The position numbers and the translations under genes were made by a program. Below the pieces are notes generated by a model that was given only the letters and a program-made list of their open reading frames with translations, had not been told where the DNA came from and ran no database searches. Below, piece by piece: positions 23,659 through 32,251 of a DNA stretch of 64,000 nt. This DNA comes from Streptosporangium saharense. Its GTDB lineage: Bacteria; Actinomycetota; Actinomycetes; Streptosporangiales; Streptosporangiaceae. How positions within the stretch are numbered: position 1 is the stretch's first letter; the number at the start of each line of letters is the position of its first letter. The DNA is taken from the NCBI RefSeq assembly GCF_014203715.1, contig NZ_JACHJP010000005.1:483877-547876 (forward strand), given 5' to 3'.

Positions 23659-26600
23659 GCCCGGTTCAGCTCGCGGCCAAGCTGGGCATCCTCCCGCCGA
23701 CGCCGGAGCAGGCCGAGGTCATCGAGGCCGGGCTCGAACCGATGGTCGTGGTCGCCGGGGCGGGTTCGGGCAAGAGCGAGACCATGGCGGGACGTGTCGT
23801 CTGGCTGGTCGCCAACGGCCTGGTCCGCCCCGAGCAGGTGCTCGGCCTGACCTTCACCAGGAAGGCCGCGGGGGAGCTGGCCGTACGGGTGCGGGAGCGG
23901 CTCAACGGGCTGGTCGCGGCCGAGCAGGTGCCCGCCGAGCTGCTGCAGGGCGAGCCGACGATCTCCACCTACCACGCCTACGCGGCCAGGCTGGTCACCG
24001 AGCACGCCCTGCGCGAGGCGCTCGAACCCACCATGCGCCTGATCAGCCCGGCCGTCGCGTGGCAGCTCGCCGGACGGGTGGTCAGCGGCTACGACGGCCC
24101 GATGGAGCAGATCGAGTGGGGCCCGGCGACCGTCACGCGGGCGGTGCTCGACCTCGCCGGGGAGATGGCCGAGCACCTGCGCACCCCGAAGGAGGTGCGG
24201 GAGGTCGGCACCTGGCTGACCGAGCGGTACGGCGGGCTGCCCGGCACGCCGACCCAGCTCCAGCGCAGGCCGCTGGCCACCCAGCGGGCCAGGGAGCAAC
24301 TGCTGCCGCTGGTGGAGGCCTACGAACGGCTCAAGCGCCGCCGCGAGGTCGTCGACCACGGCGACCAGATGGCGCTGGCGGCCAGGATCGCCGAGCGGCA
24401 CCCCGAGGTCGGGGAGATCGAGCGGGGCAGGTTCGCCGTCGTCCTGCTCGACGAGTACCAGGACACCAGCCACGCCCAGCTCGTCCTGCTGCGCTCGCTG
24501 TTCGGCAACGGGCACCCGGTGACCGCGGTCGGCGACCCCTGCCAGTCGATCTACGGCTGGCGCGGGGCCTCCTCGGGCAACCTCACCCGCTTCCCCCGCG
24601 ACTTCAGGACGGCCTCGGGGGAGCTCGCCCCGATCCGCCGTCTCTCGATCAGCTTCCGCAACGGCGACGCCGTGCTTGACGTGGCGGCGAGGGTGCAGAT
24701 CCCGCTGCGGCTCGAAGCCCGTGAGGTGCCGGTCCTGGTGCCCGGTGGCAACCGGGTCGAGCGGGGCCGGGTCGTGACCGCCTTCCACGGGACCGCCGAG
24801 GACGAGGCGGACTGGATCGCGGCGAAGATCTCCGGGCTGCTGGGCAGCGAGAGCGCCCCCGACGGGCTGCCGTGGGGCGACGGCGAGCGCAAACGGGCAA
24901 AGCAGAGCGCCTGGGGCGGGCCGCAGTGCCTCCAGCCCCACGACGTGGCGATCCTGGCCCGCAAACGGTCGCAGTTCCCCACGCTGCGCAGGGCCCTTGA
25001 GGCGCGCGGCATCCCGGTCGAGGTCGTCGGACTCGGCGGGCTGCTGACCGTCCCCGAGGTGGCGGACATCGTGGCGACACTACGGGTGATCTACGACCCG
25101 ACGGCAGGGGACGCCCTGGTCAGGCTGCTGTCCGGGGCGCGCTGGCGGATCGGCCCCGCCGACCTGAAGGAGCTGGGCGACCGGGCGCGCGAGCTGAGCA
25201 GGGAGACCCGCGAGGACGCCCCGGGCGCCGTGGCCGACCCCCTCGACCAGGTCGTTGCGGACATGGCCGAGGAGCGGGGCAGCCTGGTGGACGCCCTCGA
25301 CGAGCTGCCGGAGCGTCCCGAGTGGCAGGAGGCGTTCTCGCCGCTGGCCCGGGTCCGTCTGGTGGCCATGGCCCAGGAGCTGAGGGTCCTGCGCGCCCAC
25401 ACCGGGCAGCCGCTGCCCGACCTGGTCGCCGAGGTCGAACGCAGGCTAGGCCTGGACATCGAGGTCGCGGCCAGGGGCTCGGCCGGTGTCTTTGCGGCCC
25501 GCGCCGACCTCGACGCCTTCCTCGACGCCGCCTCCCGCTTCGCCGGAGACTCCGAGGACCCGACGCTGGGGGCGTTCCTGGCGTTCCTGAAGGCCGCTGA
25601 CGAGGAGGAGAACGGTCTGGACGCGGGCCGGGTCGGCGAGAGCAACAGCGTCAAGCTGATGACGGTCCACGCCTCCAAGGGGCTCGAATGGCCGGTCGTC
25701 GTCGTGCCGGGGATGTCCCAGGCGCTGTCGAAGGGCGGGACGCTCACCGTCGGCACGGTCTTCCCTGCCAGGCCGACCGTCAGCCCCAGGTGGACGGAGA
25801 ACGCGCGCAGGCTGCCCTACCCGCTGCGGGGCGACGCCGCCGACCTGCCCGGGCTCGGCGGTCTGTCCAAGGAGGAGATCGGGGAGTTCGACGAGCGCTG
25901 CTACGAACGGGAGCTGCTTGAGGAACGCCGTTTGGCCTACGTCGCCGTCACCCGGGCCCACTACCTGCTGATCGCCTCCGGCTACCGCTGGGGAGGTGGG
26001 TCGAAGCCGCTCGACCCGTCCGACTTCCTGGTGGAGATCCGCGACACCTGCGGACGGGCCGAGACCTGGGCGCCCCCGCTTGAGGAGGGGGAGACCAACC
26101 CGCTGCTGGCCGAGCCCGCCGCGTCGGAGTGGCCAGTCACCCCGGCCGGGGCGCGTTACGAGGCCGTACGGGACGGGGCGGACATGGTCAGGGCGGCGCT
26201 GGCGGCGCTGTCCGAGGAGCCAGAGGAGCCCGAGGTCGTCGCGGCCGAGGAGGCGTTCGTCGTGGAGGACGACGAGGTGCCCTTCCCCGACGACCCCTAC
26301 GACTACGACGACCCCCACGAGTTCGAGATCGAGGTTCCCTCGCCGCTGCGCGGGTGGGACAGGGAGCGGGCCAGGGCCTGGGAGCGGGACATCGAGCTGC
26401 TGCTCAGGGAGCGGGAGCTGAACCGGCGGCGCGGTCCTGGCCGGGTCGAGCTGCCCACCCACCTGACCGTGTCCTCCCTGGTCACGCTCGCCTCCGACCC
26501 CAAGGCCCTGGCCCGGCACATCCGCCGCCCGGTGCCGAGGAAGCCCGCCCCGCTGGCCCGCAGGGGCACCTCCTTCCACAGTTGGCTGGAGTCGCGCTGG

Positions 26601-27065
26601 GGTCAGCAGCGGCTGATCGACGAGCTGGACCTGCCCGGTTCGGCCGACGAGACGGGCGAGGCCGACGAGGCCGCCGACATCCAGCTCGCCGAGCTGCGCG
26701 AGCGGTTCGAGGAGAGCGAGTGGGCGGGCAGGGAACCGCTCGACGTCGAGGTCCCCTTCGAGACCATGATCGCCGACAGGCTGGTCAGGGGCCGGATGGA
26801 CGCGGTCTTCGAGACACCGGACGGCGGTTACGAGGTCGTCGACTGGAAGACCGGCAGGCCCCCGAAGGGCAAGAAGGCCGAGGTGGCGGCAGCCGTACAG
26901 CTCGCCGCCTATCGGCTGGCCTGGGCGCACCTGGCGGGGGTTCCGCTCGGGCGGGTGAGCGCGGCCTTCCACTACGTCAGGCTCAACGAGACCGTACGGC
27001 CCGCGGACCTGCTCGACGAACGCGGCCTGGTCGCGCTCGTCGAGTCGATCCCGGCCGTTAGCTGA
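23652..27065 (+). CDS. adnB: ATP-dependent helicase-nuclease subunit AdnB
   Basis: 1137 residues from the GTG at 23652, overlapping the adnA stop by the junction GTGCTGA. The start LSPVQLAAKLGILPPT resembles mycobacterial AdnB. The motor has Walker A GAGSGKS (about 37), DEYQDTS (about 275), QSIYGWRGA, and VHASKGLEWPVVVV. A very acidic linker (about 855-895, many Glu/Asp/Tyr) joins it to the C-terminal RecB-like nuclease with GRMDAVFE and VVDWKTG (D-x-K). No Cys4 cluster is visible here, unlike AdnA. In known AdnAB this subunit is the lead motor. It ends in an 8-bp convergent overlap with the MocR gene. Confidence 0.94.
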   Translation: MLSPVQLAAKLGILPPTPEQAEVIEAGLEPMVVVAGAGSGKSETMAGRVVWLVANGLVRPEQVLGLTFTRKAAGELAVRVRERLNGLVAAEQVPAELLQGEPTISTYHAYAARLVTEHALREALEPTMRLISPAVAWQLAGRVVSGYDGPMEQIEWGPATVTRAVLDLAGEMAEHLRTPKEVREVGTWLTERYGGLPGTPTQLQRRPLATQRAREQLLPLVEAYERLKRRREVVDHGDQMALAARIAERHPEVGEIERGRFAVVLLDEYQDTSHAQLVLLRSLFGNGHPVTAVGDPCQSIYGWRGASSGNLTRFPRDFRTASGELAPIRRLSISFRNGDAVLDVAARVQIPLRLEAREVPVLVPGGNRVERGRVVTAFHGTAEDEADWIAAKISGLLGSESAPDGLPWGDGERKRAKQSAWGGPQCLQPHDVAILARKRSQFPTLRRALEARGIPVEVVGLGGLLTVPEVADIVATLRVIYDPTAGDALVRLLSGARWRIGPADLKELGDRARELSRETREDAPGAVADPLDQVVADMAEERGSLVDALDELPERPEWQEAFSPLARVRLVAMAQELRVLRAHTGQPLPDLVAEVERRLGLDIEVAARGSAGVFAARADLDAFLDAASRFAGDSEDPTLGAFLAFLKAADEEENGLDAGRVGESNSVKLMTVHASKGLEWPVVVVPGMSQALSKGGTLTVGTVFPARPTVSPRWTENARRLPYPLRGDAADLPGLGGLSKEEIGEFDERCYERELLEERRLAYVAVTRAHYLLIASGYRWGGGSKPLDPSDFLVEIRDTCGRAETWAPPLEEGETNPLLAEPAASEWPVTPAGARYEAVRDGADMVRAALAALSEEPEEPEVVAAEEAFVVEDDEVPFPDDPYDYDDPHEFEIEVPSPLRGWDRERARAWERDIELLLRERELNRRRGPGRVELPTHLTVSSLVTLASDPKALARHIRRPVPRKPAPLARRGTSFHSWLESRWGQQRLIDELDLPGSADETGEADEAADIQLAELRERFEESEWAGREPLDVEVPFETMIADRLVRGRMDAVFETPDGGYEVVDWKTGRPPKGKKAEVAAAVQLAAYRLAWAHLAGVPLGRVSAAFHYVRLNETVRPADLLDERGLVALVESIPAVS

Positions 27066-28458
27066 AACAGCTTCGCAGCAGCCGCAGCCCTTCGGCGACG
27101 CGTTCGGCGGGGATGGCGCCGTAGCCGAGGACCAGGCCGGGACGGCCTTCGTCCTCGGCGTGGTAGGCGGTCAGGTCCTCGACGGCGATTCCCAGCAGAC
27201 GCGCCCTCTCAAGCACTTCTTCCGCGTGTTCTTCGAGGTGGACGCACAGGTGCAGGCCCGCGAAGGAGGGGACCGGGTCGAGCCAGCCGTCCAAACCGGC
27301 CAGGATGTGATCCCGGCGCTCGCCGTAGACGCGGGTCGCTTTCCTGACATGTCGTGACAGCTCACCGGAGTCGATGAAGCGGGCGAGCGCCGCCTGGGCC
27401 GCGTGGTCGCCGTGCCAGTCGGTCAGCCGCCTGGCCGCGCGCAACGCCGTACGCAACGAGGCCGGGGCGACCAGGAAGCCGAGCCGCAGCATCGGCAGCA
27501 GCGTCTTGGAGAACGTGCCCACGTAGACGACCCGGCCGTCCCGGTCGAGGCTCTGCAGCGGGTCGAGGGGACGCTGACCGAAGCGGAACTCGCTGTCGTA
27601 GTCGTCCTCGACGATCACGGCGTCGTGGCGGACGGCCCAGTCGAGCAGCGCCGTCCGCCGCGCCGGGGACATCGGCGTGCCCAGTGGGAACTGGTGCGAC
27701 GGGGTGACGTAGACCAGCCGGGCGTCGGCGGGCAGCGCGGCCACGACGAGCCCCTCCTCGTCCACGGGGACCCCGCTCACCCGGGCGCCGAGGGAGGCGA
27801 ACAGCAGCCGCGCCGGGGGATAGCCGGGCTCCTCGACGGCCACCCGGTCACCCGGTTCGACGAGGACCCGGCCGACGAGGTCGAGGGCCTGCTGGGCGCC
27901 CTGGGTGATCAGGACGTCCCCGGCCTCGGCGCGTACGGACCGGGACAGGCCGACGTGGCGGGCCACGGCCTCGCGGAGGGCGGGGTGGCCCGCGGGCGCG
28001 CCGTACCCGGAGGTCCTGACCGTCGAGGCGCGCAGTTCGGCGGCGAGGAGGCGGCGCCAGGTGGCGAGCGGGAACAGCTCGCCGTCGGGCCTGCCGATCC
28101 GGAAGTCGTAGCGGGGAGGGGTTCCCGGGGGTTCGGCGTCGCGGGGGAGGGTGTCCCAGAAGGGGCGGGGGCGCACGCCACGGCCCGCCGGAGCGCCACG
28201 CCGTACGGGACCGGGGGCGGGTTCGGGGGCGACGAAGGTGCCCGCGCCGACCCGGGCGGTGAGGAAACCCTCGGCCGTCAGCCGTTCGTAGGCGGCGCAG
28301 GCCGTGTTGCGCGACACGTCGAGACGGCGGGCCAGCTCCCGCGAGGGCGGCAGGCGTTCCCCCGGCCGGAGCCTGCCGTCCAGGATCGCCTCGCGGAGCT
28401 GCCGGTAGATGCGGGAGGCCAGGTCACCGGGGCCGTCGAGGCTGACGTGCGGGTCCAT
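27058..28458 (-). CDS. MocR-type regulator (GntR HTH fused to aminotransferase-like domain)
   Basis: 466 residues from an ATG. Residues ~10-75 form a GntR winged helix (REAILDGRLRPGERLPPSRELARRLDVSR). Residues ~115-465 form a class-I aminotransferase-like domain with the PLP lysine in YVGTFSKTLLPMLRLG (about residue 316) and the Asp-containing VEDDYDSEF. MocR proteins bind PLP and usually regulate vitamin B6 (PdxR), GABA or taurine genes. The nearest target is the divergent DsbA-like gene at 28571; repeated ATTGGC elements lie between them. No pdxS/pdxT genes are present here, so a B6 role is not supported. Confidence 0.92.
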   Translation of the reverse strand: MDPHVSLDGPGDLASRIYRQLREAILDGRLRPGERLPPSRELARRLDVSRNTACAAYERLTAEGFLTARVGAGTFVAPEPAPGPVRRGAPAGRGVRPRPFWDTLPRDAEPPGTPPRYDFRIGRPDGELFPLATWRRLLAAELRASTVRTSGYGAPAGHPALREAVARHVGLSRSVRAEAGDVLITQGAQQALDLVGRVLVEPGDRVAVEEPGYPPARLLFASLGARVSGVPVDEEGLVVAALPADARLVYVTPSHQFPLGTPMSPARRTALLDWAVRHDAVIVEDDYDSEFRFGQRPLDPLQSLDRDGRVVYVGTFSKTLLPMLRLGFLVAPASLRTALRAARRLTDWHGDHAAQAALARFIDSGELSRHVRKATRVYGERRDHILAGLDGWLDPVPSFAGLHLCVHLEEHAEEVLERARLLGIAVEDLTAYHAEDEGRPGLVLGYGAIPAERVAEGLRLLRSCFS

Positions 28459-28471
28459 GGCCCGACCCTAC

Positions 28472-28546
28472 ATTGGCTCTTTTGATTCGTGAGGAATTGG
28501 CCCTTCTGTGGAGCCAATCGGGGTCGTTGGATGAATCAGACCAACG
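28472..28546. promoter_or_regulatory. Probable MocR operator: repeated ATTGGC elements
   Basis: Two direct 13-bp repeats (ATTGGCTCTTTTG at 28472 and ATTGGCCCTTCTG at 28496) are 24 bp apart. An inverted half (GAGCCAAT at 28511-28518) is the exact reverse complement of the first eight bases. A separate CGTTGG/CCAACG pair lies at 28525-28546. Direct plus inverted halves are typical of MocR binding regions. Confidence 0.65.
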
Positions 28547-28570
28547 GGGAAACAGCCGAGGAGTTACGAC

Positions 28571-29188
28571 GTGACCGTCGCCGACATGTGGTTCGACCCG
28601 AAATGCCCGTGGGCGTGGAATACCTCACGCTGGCTGCTGGAGGTCGAACGCGTCCGTGACGTGGAGGTCCGCTTCCACGTGATGAGCCTGTGGCTGCTCA
28701 ACGAGGGCCGGGAGAACCTGGAGGGGTGGTACCGGGAGTGGCTCACCGACACGCTCGGGCCGGTCAGGGTGCTCGTCGCCGCCGAGCAGAAGTACGGCAC
28801 GCCGGTCCTGCGCGACCTCTACACCGCCTTTGGCGACCGCATCCACCACGAGAAGGTCCAGATCGGTCCCGAGCTGTACGGCGGGGCACTGGCCGAACTC
28901 GGACTCGACGCGAGCCTCGCCGAGGCCGCGGAGAGCACCGGCCACGACGAGGCCCTCCTGCTGAGCCACCGGGCCGGTCTCGACCCGGTCGGCGAGGACC
29001 TGGGCACCCCGGCCATCCACGTCCCGGGGCCCGATGGACAGGTCAACGCCTTCTTCGGCCCCGTGGTCAGCCCGGTGCCGCGCGGTGAGGCGGCGGGACG
29101 GCTCTGGGACGGTGTGCTGCTGGTCTCGGCGACGCCGGGCTTCTTCGAGGTCAAGCGGAGCCGTACGGAATCTCCCCGGGTGGACTGA
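28571..29188 (+). CDS. DsbA-family thioredoxin-fold protein (mycothiol-linked nitroreductase-like)
   Basis: 205 residues from a GTG with GAGGAG upstream. It has a thioredoxin fold with the DsbA helical insert. The active site near residue 12 reads KCPWAW. The actinobacterial nitroreductase/S-mycothiolation-linked family typified by Rv2466c has CPWC, so the resolving Cys is Ala here, leaving a single reactive thiol. The cis-Pro region (GTPAIHVPG) is present. A monothiol form could still act through mixed disulfides with mycothiol. It is divergent from the MocR regulator, which probably controls it. Confidence 0.82.
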   Translation: MTVADMWFDPKCPWAWNTSRWLLEVERVRDVEVRFHVMSLWLLNEGRENLEGWYREWLTDTLGPVRVLVAAEQKYGTPVLRDLYTAFGDRIHHEKVQIGPELYGGALAELGLDASLAEAAESTGHDEALLLSHRAGLDPVGEDLGTPAIHVPGPDGQVNAFFGPVVSPVPRGEAAGRLWDGVLLVSATPGFFEVKRSRTESPRVD

Positions 29189-29272
29189 TCCGTTGCCTCC
29201 CGCGTGACCTGCCACGCCGGATGATTACCGCTTCGTGGACGCCGGGAGTATGACGCGATTACCCTCCTGGGT

Positions 29273-29500
29273 ATGACCAAGCGGATCACGATCTCCCTTC
29301 CCGACGACCTCGCCGACGAGGCGCAGCGCTCGGGCAACGCCTCCGGTTACATCGCCGAGGCCCTGCGGGAGCAGCGCCGCATCAGGGAGGGCATGGCGGC
29401 CCTGGAGCGGCTGTGGGGTCCCGGCTGGCAGGACGACATCACCGAGGCCGACACCGAGCGCGCCAACCGCCTGTTCGGCTCCGCGCGGGAGGTCGCGTGA
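29273..29500 (+). CDS. Ribbon-helix-helix (CopG-like) antitoxin
   Basis: 75 residues. The N-terminus MTKRITISLPDDLADEAQRS is a classic ribbon-helix-helix DNA-binding strand and helix. The C-terminal half is charged and helical, as in antitoxins whose tails wrap a toxin. No strong ribosome site precedes the ATG, so the transcript may be leaderless. A PIN-like protein gene starts 22 bp after the stop, giving the typical antitoxin-toxin order. The pair likely represses its own promoter. Confidence 0.8.
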   Translation: MTKRITISLPDDLADEAQRSGNASGYIAEALREQRRIREGMAALERLWGPGWQDDITEADTERANRLFGSAREVA

Positions 29501-29522
29501 CCGGTTTCGCGCGGGAGGCCGG

Positions 29523-29969
29523 GTGACCCCGCAGGACGACGGTCTGACCGGCCACGTCCTCGATCTCGACGCGGTCTGCCACCTGCTCGACGTCAGGAGC
29601 AACTACGGACGCGAGATCGTCCGCCAGTCGGTGCTGCGCAACACCACGCTCCTGCTGCCCGCGGCGGCCGCGCAGTGCGTGACGGCTCTGCGGCCCGAGC
29701 AGGCGGAGGCCCTGCTCGCGGTTCCGGTGGTGACCGTGGGAAGCCTGACGGCCGCCGACGTGGCGAACGCCGCGGGACTCGGCCCGAAGCTGACGGCCAA
29801 CCTGGAACGGCACGGCACGGGACCCGCCCGGGGAACCGACCTGGTGGCCGTCCTCGCCGCGGCCCACGCCGTACTGCTGGCCGAGTCGAGAGGCGGCTGG
29901 CGCGTCATCACCCCGACCCCGCACCTCTACGACGACATTCCCGACGTCCGCCTGGAAATCCTTCCCTGA
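29523..29969 (+). CDS. PIN-like protein, probable toxin partner
   Basis: 148 residues from a GTG with GGGAGG upstream. The layout resembles a divergent PIN RNase: an acidic residue near the N-terminus (HVLDLDAVCHLL), a central helix with GTDLVAVLAAAHAVLL carrying a possible catalytic Asp, and a terminal strand-turn (GWRVITPTPHLYDDIPDVRLEIL) like the end of VapC proteins (TADPERY type). The usual central Glu is not clear, so activity is uncertain. Position behind a ribbon-helix-helix gene supports a VapBC-like pair. Confidence 0.65.
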   Translation: MTPQDDGLTGHVLDLDAVCHLLDVRSNYGREIVRQSVLRNTTLLLPAAAAQCVTALRPEQAEALLAVPVVTVGSLTAADVANAAGLGPKLTANLERHGTGPARGTDLVAVLAAAHAVLLAESRGGWRVITPTPHLYDDIPDVRLEILP

Positions 29970-30310
29970 TTTCCCCGGTGTGGCGGGAAAACGTCCTGCG
30001 CGGAGATTCTGTGAAATCGCTGGTGAATGTTCGCGATAAGTGCTGTCACGTGGGGAAAGGGCGTGGGCACACTCCGTTGTCGCAGCTCACAGGGTTTCTT
30101 TTCTGTGAATGTACGGCGACGCGGCGGAGTTCTGGATGTTCGCCGGATTTACCGCAACTGTTCACCCTGTCGTGCGTGAACACGTTTGACGACTTGCGTC
30201 AACATGGTGTGACAAATCTTACAATAATCACGCTTTTAATGCATAAAATGTGATTATTGCCGGTGAATCGCCCTGCGAGGGTGTATCCGTACCGATCGGA
30301 GTTCATCGGA
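29970..30310. promoter_or_regulatory. AT-rich promoter region with perfect inverted repeat before the metallopeptidase
   Basis: A 340-bp gene-free stretch, the most AT-rich in this part of the window. It holds a perfect 10-bp inverted repeat (30222-30231 and 30250-30259) whose 18-nt spacer itself contains TTTTA-ATGCA-TAAAA, and upstream a TTGACG/CGTCAA pair (30186-30191 and 30197-30202). These look like a regulator-binding site overlapping a promoter for the secreted protein gene. Confidence 0.6.
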
Positions 30311-32128
30311 ATGCAGCTCAGGCGAAACCTCTCCCTGGTCGCCGCGTCGGTTCTCGCCGTGGCAGGCCTGGTCGCCTCACCCCCCGCCGCCTCGGCCGCG
30401 CCACCGGACGACGGCAAACCCGGCGTCGTGTCCGACGTCTTCCCCGGCGCCAGGCTCGGCGAGCGCGTCGGCCCGAAGGCCATCAAGGTCCCGGCACGGG
30501 ACGCGCAAGTCAGCCCCCAGCTTGTCGCCTGCGACGGTGACGGCACCAGCGGCAAGCGCGTCGAGGTCCTGTACGTGCGCGAGGCGTCGATGCCGGACCG
30601 CTACACCCAGCTCCTGCCCATGTTCCGGGCCTGGCTGGCCAACGCCGACGACCAGTTCAACGACGCCGCGGCCACCTCCAACCGCAGCAGGCACATCCGC
30701 TACGTCACCACGGCGTCCGGTGGCGGGTGCGTCCCCGTCGTGCGCAACGTGGTGGTGCCCGCCGGTTCGCTGGCCGACTTCGACGCCAGCAAGACAGCCC
30801 TGCAGACGCTCGGCTACAACAGCAACGACCGGCACTACCTCATGCTCACCGAGTCCACGGTGATCTGCGGGATCTCCGACATCAAGAACGACGACCTGAC
30901 CACCGGGTCGGCCAACCTCAACAACGGCCTCGCCTACTCCCGGGTGGACGCCAGCCCCAACTGCTTCGGCGCGAACGCCATCGCCCACGAGCTCGGGCAC
31001 AGCTTCGGCGCCGTGCAGCTCAGCGCGCCGCACTCCGACGGCTCCTGGCACTGCCTCGACCAGTGGGACCTCATGTGTTACGGCGGCACGCCCACCTGGA
31101 GCTGCCTGCAGTGGAACGACTACCGGCTGCCCGACTGCAACCGGGACGACTACTACAACGCCGCCCCGACCGCGGGAAGCTACCTGGCCACGCACTGGAA
31201 CACGGCCAACAGCGCCTACCTCATCGCGGGTTCGACGGCCGACAGCGACCCTCATCCCAAGGTGGGCAACACCTACGTCATCACGAACGCCTCGACGGGG
31301 GGCGCCCTCGAACCCATCGGCGCCTCGACCGCGCCGCTGACCGAGCTGAGCCAGCGCACCCGCGTCGACACCCCCAGCCAGAAGTGGCTGATGAGCTACA
31401 ACACCGGGCTGCAGTTCATCAACGTCGGCAGCCGGCTGTGCGCCGACAGCGCCTACAGCGGCACCACCCCCGGCACGACCCTCCTGCAGTACGCCTGCAA
31501 CGGCCAGGACGGCATGCGCTTCGCCTACCTGCAGACCGGCACGAACACCTTCGCCATCTTCGACTGGCTCTCCGGCCTCGCGCTGACCGCGGGCGCCGCC
31601 TACCCGGCGGCCGTCACCCAGCAGACCTACACCGGCGCGACCAACCAGCAGTGGGTGTTCAACCAGGTCACCGACGCCTCCCCGGTCAACGGCACCTCCT
31701 ACTACCTGCACGGGTTCGCCAGCCACGACAACGTCGAGCCCGTCGGCGGCTCGACCGCCTCCGGCGCGCTGGTCACGCACAACGCGCCCTCCGGCGCCAC
31801 CAGCCAGCGCTGGACCCTGCAGGCCAGCGGCACCTACTGGAAGCTGGTGAACGTCAACAGCGCCAAGTGCCTCGACCTCGTCACGGCCAGCACGACCAAC
31901 GGCACCCAGATCAGGCAGGCGACCTGCGGCAGCGCCACCACCCAGCAGTGGACCCTGAAGCGGGTCGCCGACGGCACGTTCTACCTGGTCAACCGCTACA
32001 GCGGCAAGGTGCTCGACGCGCCTGTCGGCAGCGGCACCACCCTCGACCAGCAGACGATCACCGGTAACAACGACTCCGGCGCCGGAGTCGTCGCGGGCAA
32101 CGAGATCTGGTACCTCAACCAGGTCTGA
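30311..32128 (+). CDS. Secreted zinc metallopeptidase with C-terminal ricin-type lectin repeats
   Basis: 605 residues from the ATG at 30311 (GGAG upstream); an in-frame extension to 30257 lacks a ribosome site. A signal peptide ends near residue 29 (PPAASA). The catalytic part has the zincin motif HELGHSFG (His226, Glu227, His230), followed by HSDGSWHCLDQWDLMCYG, which may supply the third ligand and a Met-turn-like turn. From about residue 310 to the end are two ricin-type beta-trefoil regions with QxW endings (NQQWVF, TSQRWTL, TTQQWTL). This is an exported protease probably targeted to a glycan or polymer surface. A 15-bp stem terminator follows. Confidence 0.85.
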   Translation: MQLRRNLSLVAASVLAVAGLVASPPAASAAPPDDGKPGVVSDVFPGARLGERVGPKAIKVPARDAQVSPQLVACDGDGTSGKRVEVLYVREASMPDRYTQLLPMFRAWLANADDQFNDAAATSNRSRHIRYVTTASGGGCVPVVRNVVVPAGSLADFDASKTALQTLGYNSNDRHYLMLTESTVICGISDIKNDDLTTGSANLNNGLAYSRVDASPNCFGANAIAHELGHSFGAVQLSAPHSDGSWHCLDQWDLMCYGGTPTWSCLQWNDYRLPDCNRDDYYNAAPTAGSYLATHWNTANSAYLIAGSTADSDPHPKVGNTYVITNASTGGALEPIGASTAPLTELSQRTRVDTPSQKWLMSYNTGLQFINVGSRLCADSAYSGTTPGTTLLQYACNGQDGMRFAYLQTGTNTFAIFDWLSGLALTAGAAYPAAVTQQTYTGATNQQWVFNQVTDASPVNGTSYYLHGFASHDNVEPVGGSTASGALVTHNAPSGATSQRWTLQASGTYWKLVNVNSAKCLDLVTASTTNGTQIRQATCGSATTQQWTLKRVADGTFYLVNRYSGKVLDAPVGSGTTLDQQTITGNNDSGAGVVAGNEIWYLNQV

Positions 32129-32137
32129 CCCGGAGCG

Positions 32138-32175
32138 CGTGCGGGCCGTCCGTCCCTCCCCGGACGGCCCGCACG
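32138..32175 (+). terminator. Terminator after the metallopeptidase
   Basis: A perfect 15-bp stem (32138-32152 and 32161-32175) with an 8-nt loop, starting 9 bp after the stop codon; TTTTC follows at 32181. Confidence 0.85.
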
Positions 32176-32251
32176 TTACGGTTTTCCGCCATCGAGGTCG
32201 GCGGATCGCCTCCATGGTCTGCGCGTGGGGGTCGCGCCTAGCGTTGCGGAC

